64,000 nucleotides of DNA from a virus, in the IMG/VR virus record IMGVR_UViG_3300044511_000013, positions 1-64,000 of that record; one strand, given 5' to 3'. The first letter of the stretch is position 1. Every line of letters starts with the position of its first letter. The notes beneath the pieces were generated by a model. The model was not told where the DNA came from and did no database searches. It saw only the letters and a program-made list of their open reading frames with translations. The position numbers were made by a program, and so were the translations under genes. Positions 7,549-17,100 of this stretch are shown here, in pieces.

Positions 7549-8681
7549 GGGTACAGACTCGTGTCGGCGAGGGTCAGCGAGGCCATCTCGGAGCTGCCTT
7601 GGACCTGAACGGACCAGGAGGTGATCCGGTAGTCACCGAAGCGGGGCACACCCCAGTGGCTCGCATAGTCCCCCAGCTCCAGCCGCAGGACCACGCCGGG
7701 GTCGATCGACGGGATCGGGAAGATCGAGCTGATCGCCATGGACAGGCTCGGTTCGATGATCGGCTGGGAGCGGAACCGGCCCTCACGCAGCGCCATCGAG
7801 GTGAGCGTCCGCTGCACGTCGATGAGGGTACGGGGGATGTAGACCTCACGCAGCGGCCGACCGAGGTTGAACGTCGGTGGGGTGAAGCCGTCGCCCTTGG
7901 GGTACTCGCCCCGGAGTGCGTCTTCGCCAGGTCCCGACCCTTGGACCACGACGTAGGTCCCCGACTCGCTGCCGTCGATCGTCAAGCCGATGTTCTGGAC
8001 CAAGGCCGAGTCGAGCGGTATCTCGAAGGCGGGGTCCCGATTGTTGAGTCGAGGTGATCCGAATGTGGCCTTGCGCCGCTCCCGGTTGTTCTGGTCCCAA
8101 GTGGACCTGATCGTGTACTCGAAGCCGAGGAAGCGGCCGTCCTCGTCGTAGTCCTGGGTGGCGATGGCCTGGATGACCTCTGCGATCGACCGGCCCTCGT
8201 AGGCCAGCAGCTCCCAGTTGTCATCAAGGGTGGCCCCGGAGCGCTGACTCGTGTCGACCTCGATGCGGTAGTTGGCATCCGGGCCATGGTGTGACGGCGA
8301 CTGGGCGTAGGCCAGCACAGTCTGCGCCGCCGTGATCGTGTCGAAGCCGCTGATGTCGAGATCGTGGCGAAAGAAGCGTGCCCCCAGCCACGTGGTCCAG
8401 CTCACGGCGTTGAACTCGGCCATCTGCCGTTGGTAGTCGACCCGTGCGGTTGACACCGGTCCTGCCCACACGATGTCGGTGCCCCGGTCATCGGTGCGCT
8501 CCACCATGAAGACATGGCGGTTCGGTGCCGGGGACATCACCCGCTCCTCGTTGAGCGACATGGCTCCGCTGGCCTGGCCCTCGTCATTCATGCCCCGGCC
8601 GTAGGACACCCCGGCGAGCGGCAGCTCGTCAAGTGTGTCGCCGGTCAGGATGTCCTGGACCAGGTAGCGGTAGGAGACCAT
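7545..8681 (-). CDS. Tail hub-like minor tail protein
   Basis: 378 residues, beta-rich. The N-terminus (SYRYLVQDILTGDTLDELPL) and the later phrases FEYTIRSTWD, LGDYASHWGVPRFGDYRITSW and SVQVQGSSEMASLTLAD resemble the hub/Gp37-type minor tail proteins of actinobacterial siphoviruses that follow Dit and connect tube to fibres. Located two genes after the Dit-like gene. The role is inferred from order and pattern. Confidence 0.65.
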   Translation of the reverse strand: MVSYRYLVQDILTGDTLDELPLAGVSYGRGMNDEGQASGAMSLNEERVMSPAPNRHVFMVERTDDRGTDIVWAGPVSTARVDYQRQMAEFNAVSWTTWLGARFFRHDLDISGFDTITAAQTVLAYAQSPSHHGPDANYRIEVDTSQRSGATLDDNWELLAYEGRSIAEVIQAIATQDYDEDGRFLGFEYTIRSTWDQNNRERRKATFGSPRLNNRDPAFEIPLDSALVQNIGLTIDGSESGTYVVVQGSGPGEDALRGEYPKGDGFTPPTFNLGRPLREVYIPRTLIDVQRTLTSMALREGRFRSQPIIEPSLSMAISSIFPIPSIDPGVVLRLELGDYASHWGVPRFGDYRITSWSVQVQGSSEMASLTLADTSLYP

Positions 8682-8684
8682 GGC

Positions 8685-9740
8685 TCAGGTCAGACCGAGG
8701 TAGACGCCTTGCATCCGAGCCGAGTTGTAGAACAGCGACGCACTGCTGTTCTGCCACACCGGCATCGAGATTCTCGGGAAGGATGCGCTGATCGAGACGA
8801 TGACCGAGCCCGAGAGCGTGGTCTCGAAGTTGGCGATGCTGGCCACACGCTGGAGCACCCGGTCGGGGGTGCTGCCACCCCACGGCGTGCCGCTGGAGTC
8901 CAGTTCGATCCCGAGCGAGCGAGCCCCGGTGCTGTTCGTGTCGAAGTCGACCGCCCCGGTGATGAGCCACAGCCCGTAGAGGTTCGATGGGACGGTGACG
9001 TACACACCTGACGCCCACATGTTGTCGGTGTCCCAGCCCTCGGACCCCCAGTTGACCTGGGTCCAAATGGCGTTGGCCACCGTGGTCTGCACGCCACGGA
9101 CGACCTCGAAGCTGGCCTGACGGCCCGCCGAGACGAGTTGCCACGTCGTGCCGGTGTGGTAGTAGATGCGGTCGGTATCGGTCTCGTAGCGCAGGTCGGC
9201 CTCGGCCGGGCTCCCCGGCAGCGCCGACGAGGTTGTCGAGGTGATCCCACCGGCCATCTGCCGTCGAGTACGACGCAGGTCCGTGATCGTCAAGGCTCCG
9301 GTGGAATAGCTCTGCGGCACAACCACCGTGGCCAGCGGAATGGACAACGCAGGAGTGGCCGGGGTGCCGCCGCCGACCGATCCTTCGACTCGCACCATCT
9401 GCCACTCGTTGGTGGCCCCGCCTTGGTCGACATCGGCGATCTGGATGACGAACAGGTCAGTGCGTTGGCCCCCGGCGTCGCCCGTGATCGTGGTGGTGCG
9501 AGCTGATGCGTTGACCGCTGCGTAGCCACCCACCGCATCGCTGCCCATGATGACGCAGCCCCCGGCAGCGATGCTGAGAGTCGATGATGTCGCTACTTGG
9601 GTGACCTTGAGCGAGGCTTCGTCGTCCACGAACCTGGTGTTGCCACACACCGCCCGGACCATCTGGCGCAGCGTGGCCGCCGTGTGTGAGTTGGCACCGA
9701 GGAACCACGCAGGTCCCGTCGTCACCGTGGTGTTGGGCAT
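8685..9740 (-). CDS. Minor tail protein, probable fibre or receptor-binding
   Basis: 351 residues from ATG 9740. Residues 1-175 form a threonine/alanine-rich beta region including LRRTRRQMAGGITSTT. A linker with YETDTDRIYYHTGTTWQLVSAG, a phrase common where phage fibres join a head domain, precedes a C-terminal beta-sandwich-like domain (SNLYGLWLITGAVDFDTNSTGAR ... SLFYNSARMQGVYLG, in parts) resembling C1q/TNF-type receptor-binding tips. Likely a virion surface protein; receptor unknown. Confidence 0.65.
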   Translation of the reverse strand: MPNTTVTTGPAWFLGANSHTAATLRQMVRAVCGNTRFVDDEASLKVTQVATSSTLSIAAGGCVIMGSDAVGGYAAVNASARTTTITGDAGGQRTDLFVIQIADVDQGGATNEWQMVRVEGSVGGGTPATPALSIPLATVVVPQSYSTGALTITDLRRTRRQMAGGITSTTSSALPGSPAEADLRYETDTDRIYYHTGTTWQLVSAGRQASFEVVRGVQTTVANAIWTQVNWGSEGWDTDNMWASGVYVTVPSNLYGLWLITGAVDFDTNSTGARSLGIELDSSGTPWGGSTPDRVLQRVASIANFETTLSGSVIVSISASFPRISMPVWQNSSASLFYNSARMQGVYLGLT

Positions 9741-9749
9741 GTCGTGCTC

Positions 9750-10661
9750 CTAGATGTAAGCGCTGCGGTAGGTCATGTACAGGCTGTTCGAGTCGGACGT
9801 GCCCGGCAGCCACAAGACGTTGGTCGTACCGGGAGGGAAGTCCCACCACTGGCTCGTGATCGTCAAGCGGCCGTAGGCCCCGTAGCGCCCATTGAACAGC
9901 ACCTGCTTGGACTGCGAGCTGATGTAGAGGTAGCTGCCGGAAGGAACCTCCCCGGCGAACTCCAGGTACTGGCCCGTGCTCGTGTTGGCGATCTTCGGCG
10001 AGGACAGTGGGCCGGAAAGCAGCGCCCACCACGGCATGTCAAAGTTGCCGTTGTTGGTCACTGCGAAGGTGGCGCTACTGCCCGAGCCACCGACCGGTGC
10101 TGATACCGGGGCCGGTCCCATCTGACCGGAGAAGGTGGGGGCACCACGCTGCACCACGGTCTGTGGGAGGGTGTAGGCGAGCGGGTCCGTGGCCACGAAC
10201 TCGGCCGAGGCCATGACCACCTTGGCGGCAGCGGAGAGGTCTGCCTGGAAGCGCCGGGGCCTGCCGAAGTAGCAACGCTTGGTGCCGTCGGGCAGCATCC
10301 AGGCCAGGCACACCAACGAGGATGTTCTCGGCTTGAACGCAGCGCTCAGCGTGTCGACCCGAGACTGGAAGTTGCTCAGGCTGGTGCGCATCGTGAAGCG
10401 CAGCCCGATCGAACGGGCAGCGAGGAAATCCGCACCGGGAACACTGCCGTGGTAGAAGGTCCGCTCGAAGTCGGCCGCCCGAGCCTGCCGGGAGCTGATG
10501 TCGGGAGGCAGCACTATGTAGTTGGTGCCGGGTCCGGTGAGCACACTCCCGATCTGCATTTGCCCCGACGTGGTGAGTAGGTCCCCGAGCCCGTCGTCGT
10601 TGCCGAACGTGCCCTCCGGTGTGGCCGTGATCGTCCCGAACGTGTTGCCGGTGAACGGCAT
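9750..10661 (-). CDS. Distal tail (Dit)-like protein
   Basis: 303 residues; ATG 10661 overlaps the preceding stop by one base (TGATG). Residues 55-140 carry a Dit/belt-type pattern: an RSIGLRFTMRT strand, CYFGRPRRFQADLSAAAKV and FVATDPLAYTLP, as in tail-tip proteins where a ring adapts the tail tube to the fibres. The C-terminal half is a separate beta domain with many aromatics (WWALLSGPL, YLYISSQSKQVLFNGRYG), comparable to Dit proteins with carbohydrate-binding-like insertions. Unusually it lies after a large spike gene rather than directly after the tape measure. Confidence 0.65.
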   Translation of the reverse strand: MPFTGNTFGTITATPEGTFGNDDGLGDLLTTSGQMQIGSVLTGPGTNYIVLPPDISSRQARAADFERTFYHGSVPGADFLAARSIGLRFTMRTSLSNFQSRVDTLSAAFKPRTSSLVCLAWMLPDGTKRCYFGRPRRFQADLSAAAKVVMASAEFVATDPLAYTLPQTVVQRGAPTFSGQMGPAPVSAPVGGSGSSATFAVTNNGNFDMPWWALLSGPLSSPKIANTSTGQYLEFAGEVPSGSYLYISSQSKQVLFNGRYGAYGRLTITSQWWDFPPGTTNVLWLPGTSDSNSLYMTYRSAYI

Positions 10662-13600
10662 CAGGCACGCACCCAGGTCAGCCGTAGGTTCGTCATCGCC
10701 GTGCAGTCGAACAGGACGCCGCCACCGGCAGGCACCTTGAGCGACACGGTGGGCTTGATGTCGAGGGCGTTGAAGGTCGTGTTGACAGCGATCGGAGTGG
10801 TGTTGGTGTTGGTTGTCGAGGATGCTGCGATGAACCCGGAGGGAGTGGTCGTCTGCGTCGGGCAAGCCGCCTGGGGGATCACCGTCATGGTGTCCTCCAG
10901 GTCCTGTCTCGGGCTGATCTTCCCGCCCCGCACCTTGATGCCGCCAGCGTTCCAGGTCACCGCTCCCACCGCCGACACGTAGCAGATGGCATCGGTGCCG
11001 TAGGGGTTGTAGGTGAGCTGGCCGTGGCGTGCGTACATCTGCTGAAGGCCGGGCTCTTGGTTGGCCAAGGAAGCCAGGTCGTACTTGTGGTTGGCCAGCA
11101 AGTTGCCGTTCCTGGGGCCACACGAATCGCCCCAGCCAACCGACATGTCGTAGACCGTCTCGCCCGAACAGTCGAAGGCCAGCCCGAGGTCGCCCCATGA
11201 GCCTGCCGACACGGTGATGGCCTGACCCGAGGTGTGCGCCGTCGTCGTGCGGTCAACCGTGACACTGGTGCCGGACACGAACGTCTTGATGATGCCTCGG
11301 ATTGAACCGGCGATGGTGAGCGAGCGGCCCACGTCGGCAGCGGTAAAGAAGTTGGCAGTGGCGGTTGTGACCGACACGTCGACGCCGTTCGACCCGGTGT
11401 TGTTCGTGGTGGCCCCGGACTTGGCAGAGCCACCCGAGCCGCTCTTGAAAAAGCTCGCACCCTTGCCGAACCAACCGCCACGCACCTTGATGAAGGTGCC
11501 GATCACGTGGCACGGGTCGTTGTTGGCCCCGCCATGGGCCTGTTCGGTCGTCACCGTGGTCCCCGAGGTGAAAGCCGAGATGCGCACGAGTGGACCCGTC
11601 CCGGCCTGCACGAACCGCCCGATGTCATCGGAAGTGAACACGCTCGATGCGGCTATGAGCGTCGTACCGGTATTGCCAGCGCTGGCCAGTTGGAAGCTCG
11701 TGGTCACCTGCGAGTTGATGGCCACCTCGTAGCCGACCGACGAACAGTTGTGCAGCTCGATCATCGGCAGGTCGCCGAGGTCACCACCGCCGACCCCTGG
11801 GCCGGAAGCTGCACCGCCCGAATGGAGGCACTGCCACGCAAATGAGATGGACGAGGGTGACCCGAAGTCACCCGTAGTGCCGGTGAGCGCCGTGTACGTC
11901 CCGATCGTCGGCACACTGGACGCCACCCGCCATCCAGCGTGGCAGTCGGTGTAGCTGATGAGCCCGAAGTTGTGCTCGACGTTGAAGACCTTACGGGTCG
12001 AGTGGCCCCAGCAACCCACGTGGTAGATGCTGCTGGACTGGTACGAGGTGAACACGGTGCCGTTCGACGCAGCACCGTTGTCGTGTGCCCGCATGTTCCA
12101 GCCACCGCAGTTGTTGTAGGTGACGAAGGTGCCGAAGTTGACCGAGTACCCGGCATTGGCAGCGCCGCCCGTCGGAGCGTTGTACGGCCCCGTGATGTAG
12201 CTCAGACAGTTCTCGTAGAAGACCCCGAGGCCGTGGTTGACCTCGAACTGGAACGCCTCGTAGTTCGGGTTGTCCCAGCACTCGTCGCCGATTGCCAGTG
12301 CGCTGGCCCCCGGCGTGCCCTTGTACGTCGCCGTCAGCGTGGTCGACCCACCACCCGAGGTGATGACGGCATGGCAGCGGACACCGCCTGCACGTACGAA
12401 CGTGATGGTCTCGCCGTCGGCAGGCCCGGCAGCGGTCTGTGTCCATGTGATCGAACCGTTGGCTCCGGCCCCGGTGTTGGTCCCGACGTTGCTGATTGTG
12501 GTCGTCGTGCCTGGTTGGGCCGTCCCCGAGCCGTTCATGCCGAAGCCATCGAAGACGTGCACGTCCTTGCAGATGACCCGCTCGGCCCGGTTGAACTCGA
12601 CGCCCTTGAAGACCCCGACTTTGGCCCCCATATTCTGACCGTTGCAGTTGTAGCGGACCCCGATCACGCCGCAGTCGGTTGTCGGAGTGCTGTTGGCACC
12701 GGCAGCATGGGTCGTCACGAAGCCGTGGCGGTTGTACGAGTTGTTGGTGTAGGTGCCGGTGTTGCTGGTGCCGTCCAGGTTGTAGCCAGAGATCATGCGG
12801 TGCTCGGCGAAGGGGGCGTAGATGACCACACCGGACATGATCACGTAGGCCCAGCGACCGTTGTTCCAGGTCCCGGATTCAACGATGGATTGGGAACCGC
12901 CGCCACCGCCTCGACCCGTGGTGAACATGTAGACCTGGTTGGGGTGGCCTGCGAGCACGAGCACTCTGGCCTGTGAGCCTTGGTTCGATGCGAGGGTGTT
13001 TGCAGCGGCGATTGCCTGCCGCATCGCATCGACATTCGCCGTGCCGTCGGTGCCGGTCCCTGCCACGAGCCCGTAGTCGTGGGCGTTGATGAAGCCGGTG
13101 TAGCCCCCGCCCGAGCCTGCCGGTGTGCCCCAAAAGCCGTCGCCCCGGTAGTAGGTCGTTGAGCTGGCGCTGCCGGGGTTGCTGGAGTTGAGCATGGCCG
13201 GGGTCACGGTGCTGGCCGGGATGACCGATGCGTTGCTGCCCGCTGCGATCGTGACGTTGCCGGTGATGGCTGCCCGGCGCAGGTTCCCGCCGCTGAACTC
13301 CAGGCTGGCATCGAGGGGGATGGCAGCGGGAGCCGCTGTGCTTCCCGTGGCGTTGCCAAGCAGGTTGTTGGCCGCCATCGTGGCCATCTTCCCGACGGTG
13401 ACACCGTTGTTGGCCAGCGCAGTGGTACCCACAGCGCCCCCGGCGAGCTTGGCAGAGGTGATAGCCCCGTCGGCGATGTCCGCCGTGGCAATCGAGAGGT
13501 CAACGATGTGGGACGAGTTGACGCTGTTGGCGCTGAGCCCGCCTTGGACCCCGACGAGCACCCACACGATGGCCGTCGTGCCGAAGGTGATCGTGGCGTT

Positions 13601-14101
13601 CGTGTTCTGTTGCCAGGTGCCGTTGGCGTTCGCCGTCCCCGCCGTGACGAAGACACTCGACTTGTAGACAAGCTCGGTGTTCTGGTCGGCGTCCGTGGCC
13701 CGTGTCAGGACGAAGGGCGCTCCGGCGCTTCCTGTGGCCGTGACGGTGTAGACGCCGTTGTGGGCCTGGGTCGCCTGGTCCTTGACGAGGATGCGGTCAC
13801 TCGTGGCCACTGCCACGCCGTCGACGGTGAGCGCAGCGTTGGCCGTGGCAGTGAGCGTGGCCCCGACGCCCGCTGATCCGTTGGCGTAGTTGCACGACGG
13901 CAGTGCCGCTGCCGTGGCGAGGCGCACCGCCGCCAAGGGGAACGTGCCGCCCGAGCCACCCCCGCCGACGTTCTCGGTCAGCCACACCTTGAGCTGATTG
14001 AGGAAGGAGTTGGCGTTGTTGTGCGCCCCGGCATGGATCGTCTGCTTGAGCGTCTCGTCGGTGTAGCTGGTCGGCAGGTCGGCAGGCAGTGAGGTCGGCA
14101 T
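10661..14101 (-). CDS. Large tail spike / fibre protein with beta-helix-like body
   Basis: 1146 residues following the tape measure. Residues 1-45 form a short anchor (LPTSYTDETLKQTIHAGAHNNAN). Residues about 85-180 contain the fibre phrase ATSDRILVKDQATQAHNGVYTVT, which recurs in the gene at 47511. The rest is a long Gly/Thr/Asn/Val-rich region with short regular turns (for example FVTYNNCGGWNMRAHDNGAAS), typical of right-handed beta-helix (pectin-lyase-like) spikes, with two similar blocks around FTSDDIGRFVQAG and FTAADVGRSLTIAG. Likely host recognition or polysaccharide digestion; no catalytic triad could be assigned by eye. Confidence 0.7.
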   Translation of the reverse strand: MPTSLPADLPTSYTDETLKQTIHAGAHNNANSFLNQLKVWLTENVGGGGSGGTFPLAAVRLATAAALPSCNYANGSAGVGATLTATANAALTVDGVAVATSDRILVKDQATQAHNGVYTVTATGSAGAPFVLTRATDADQNTELVYKSSVFVTAGTANANGTWQQNTNATITFGTTAIVWVLVGVQGGLSANSVNSSHIVDLSIATADIADGAITSAKLAGGAVGTTALANNGVTVGKMATMAANNLLGNATGSTAAPAAIPLDASLEFSGGNLRRAAITGNVTIAAGSNASVIPASTVTPAMLNSSNPGSASSTTYYRGDGFWGTPAGSGGGYTGFINAHDYGLVAGTGTDGTANVDAMRQAIAAANTLASNQGSQARVLVLAGHPNQVYMFTTGRGGGGGSQSIVESGTWNNGRWAYVIMSGVVIYAPFAEHRMISGYNLDGTSNTGTYTNNSYNRHGFVTTHAAGANSTPTTDCGVIGVRYNCNGQNMGAKVGVFKGVEFNRAERVICKDVHVFDGFGMNGSGTAQPGTTTTISNVGTNTGAGANGSITWTQTAAGPADGETITFVRAGGVRCHAVITSGGGSTTLTATYKGTPGASALAIGDECWDNPNYEAFQFEVNHGLGVFYENCLSYITGPYNAPTGGAANAGYSVNFGTFVTYNNCGGWNMRAHDNGAASNGTVFTSYQSSSIYHVGCWGHSTRKVFNVEHNFGLISYTDCHAGWRVASSVPTIGTYTALTGTTGDFGSPSSISFAWQCLHSGGAASGPGVGGGDLGDLPMIELHNCSSVGYEVAINSQVTTSFQLASAGNTGTTLIAASSVFTSDDIGRFVQAGTGPLVRISAFTSGTTVTTEQAHGGANNDPCHVIGTFIKVRGGWFGKGASFFKSGSGGSAKSGATTNNTGSNGVDVSVTTATANFFTAADVGRSLTIAGSIRGIIKTFVSGTSVTVDRTTTAHTSGQAITVSAGSWGDLGLAFDCSGETVYDMSVGWGDSCGPRNGNLLANHKYDLASLANQEPGLQQMYARHGQLTYNPYGTDAICYVSAVGAVTWNAGGIKVRGGKISPRQDLEDTMTVIPQAACPTQTTTPSGFIAASSTTNTNTTPIAVNTTFNALDIKPTVSLKVPAGGGVLFDCTAMTNLRLTWVRA

Positions 14102-14104
14102 CGG

Positions 14105-17100
14105 TCATCCTTGTGAGTGCATGATCCAGCCAAGCTCATCGAGCAGCTTGTTGAGGGTGGCTGTGTCGAGGAACCCGGCGATCTGGATGTTGTTGTTCTG
14201 GACCTTCCCGAGCATGGCCCGCTTGTCCCCGCCCCGCTTCGTGGCGTCGTACAGCGCCGGGTCCTCGTAGCGTTCGGGCTTCCACACGTCGGGCCGCATG
14301 GACGAGACCGACTCCGTGAACGCCTGCGAGCGGTTGCTGATCCGCTGCATCTGCTGGTTGACATCGGCGATCAGGTTGCGCTTCAGGATACGGCGGGCTG
14401 CACCGAGCGAGTCCGGCCCGGCCTCGATGAGCTGACGCAGCACGATCGGGGAGAGTCCCCGCTTGGCCAGCATCTCCAGCGTGTCGTACCACTCGTCGAT
14501 GCGCTCGAAGCTGCGCCCGGAAGCCAGCCTGGTGACCCCGCCGCTGGTGACGTTGGCGAAGTCCCGGCCGCTCTGGCGGATCGTGTCGGCGAACTCCAGC
14601 GCAGCGTCCTTGATCTTGTCGAACTGTTCCCCGGTGAGGGTCCAGCCCTCGATCATCTGCGTCGTGCTCTCACCGACCGAGATGGTGAGTTGCCGGTGGA
14701 TGTTGATGAGCGCACGGGCCTCAGCACGCTGTTCCTTCAGAGCGTCGGCCAGCTCCTGTTCGGCAGCGGTGAGCGCCTGGACGTGGCCCACCCGCTCCTG
14801 GAGAATCTTGAGCCGCTTCTCCTCGGCGTTGAGGTCCTTGTCGTCGTTGATGTCCTCCTTGACCCGTCGGTACTCCTCTTGCACGTCCTGGATTTGGCGT
14901 AGCGCTGCCCGAATCTCGGGGTCTTCCTTGCCGAGGCGGGCCATCGCACCCCAGTCGGTGCCCTTCGACTTGATGGCCTTGTTCAGGTCGGGGAGCTGTT
15001 CCTGGGCCTTCTTGAGTTCCCCGGCGAACGGCCGCTCCACCGCCTTCCACATCTCCTTGGCAGCGAAGGCAGCGTCTTCCATCGCCCGCTGCATGTCTCG
15101 GGTGGCCCGAGCCATCTGCTTGGCGATCTCGGCCGGGTCCATGTGGGTGGGTCCGCCACCACCGCCACCACCGCCTCCACCGCCGCCCCAGTTCGTATCG
15201 CCGGAGTCGAGACCCGGAGTGGCAGTCGGCAGGCCCTCGAACGGCGAGAGCATGTCGATGATCGGATTGAGCTGGTTGATCTGATCCTGCGCACCCTCGA
15301 CACCACGGGCGGACATACCGCCCCCGCCAGCGTTGTTGATCGCATTCTGAAGCTCGCTACGGCGTGCAAGGAGCGCCTGGAGTGTCGGCCCGATCCCGGC
15401 GTCAACGATCATCCGGGCCACCCAGCCGTCGATGCTGTTCTTGACCGACCAGGTGTAGGCAGCCCCAGCGTCGACCCCGGTGGTGTCAGTCGTCAACTGG
15501 ATGATGGCGTCAGCCTGGGCGATCGCAGCGATCTCGGTGAGCGACCCCTCGATGTCCTCCTTGTCCAACTCGACCGGGAGCCTGACCTTGCCCTTGTCGG
15601 AGTTGATGTACTTGTCCAGCGTGTCGACCATGAAGTCCTTGGTGTCGGCCGACTGAATGTCCAGTTCCCCGGTCTCCAGCTTCGGCATGGAGGAGTAGAG
15701 CTGGCCCACCACTTCCTGAAGGCCCTTCTTGCCGCCCGACTTCATCTCCTTCCTCATCGAGCTGATGAGGCTGTCCTCGATCTGCTTCGCCGTCCCGGAG
15801 AAGTCAGCGCCCTTGGCCCCCATCTCCATGAGCGTGGAGAGAGCCAGCCTGGCGTTGGCAGCGACAGGCCCTTCCTCGGGCAGGTCACGAAGCAGGCTGT
15901 TGAGGTTGCCGATGGCCTCCTCCCTGGCTGCGTTCCACTCCTTGCTCCCGATCTCCAGCCCTTGCATCGCCGAGACGGACTCGAATGCCTTGTTGGCCCG
16001 AGGCGACTGGCCATCTTGGGTCTCGACGCTGACCGTCCCGGCCAGGTCCATCACGTTGCGGGTGTCGTCCTTGATCTCGGTCTGCAAGCGGTTCTGGCTC
16101 GCTGCCACCTTGGCCAGCTCGGCCGGTGATTGGGACAGGAAGGCGTCCTGGCTGTTCTGCATCATCGTGATGAACAGACGGCGTTGCTGCGTGATCGTGG
16201 CCTGCGAGATGGCGTCGTACTGCTTGTTGATGTCCTCGATCCACTTGCCTTGGAAGTCGGGGGCCTGGAGCAACTCGTGGAGCTGCTTGCCGACGGCCTC
16301 GGGACCGGCCTTGAGCAAGTCCTGGATCGCAGCGGGGTCCAGCCCCTTGGCAGCAAGCTGGTTGATGTCGTTGAAGAAGTCCCGGACCTTGCGACCTTGG
16401 TTGGTGATGTCCTCCACCATGTCGGCCGCCGTGATCTTGCGCTTCTCCTCCTCGGCGATCTTGCCGACCCGCTGGAGCGAGCCGCTCATCGACGTGAGCT
16501 GATCCGACCACGAGTTGACGGCATCGGCCGTCTCCCGCATGGCCTCGTTGACCCGTTCGAGCTGTATGGAGGTCAGGTCGGCGTACTGAACCTCGGAGGC
16601 ACCGTGCTGGCCGAGCAACGAGTCCATCTCGGAGAACAGTGCCTCCCGGTTGCGCACCTCGGACTGCCAGGCCCGGCTGGACTCCTCCAACGCCGCCTTC
16701 ACGTCATTGACGTAGCTGGAGGTGAACTCCTTGGCTGCATTCTGAGCCACCTTGAGCCGGTCCTTGCCGTACTCGACATCGCCCATCAAGGTCTTCTCGA
16801 AGTCCTCGCCGACGCCGCCGCCACCACCGAGGTGCGGCGGGCTGATCTGAGTGCGGATGTCCTCCTGGGACCAACCGGTGTCCTTCGAGAAGGCAGCGAT
16901 GCGCTCCTGAAGCTCCGTCTGCGCCGTCTCGTCAATGTCCTGGCCGTACAGCCCTTGGCGCATGTCCCGGTCGAGCTGGCGCATCGCCCGGAACTCGGTG
17001 AGCCGGGCTTGGTACCCTTCGAGCTGGTGCCGACGGCCCCGAATCTGTGATTGGGCCTGCTTCTGTGCCTTGCTGATCCCCTCCTCCCCGCCTTGCTCCC

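Noticed and set aside
11939-12976. 345-residue plus-strand open frame opposite the tail spike
   Set aside because: Composition dominated by Val/Gly/Arg/Asp with no domain pattern; lies antisense to a well-supported gene.
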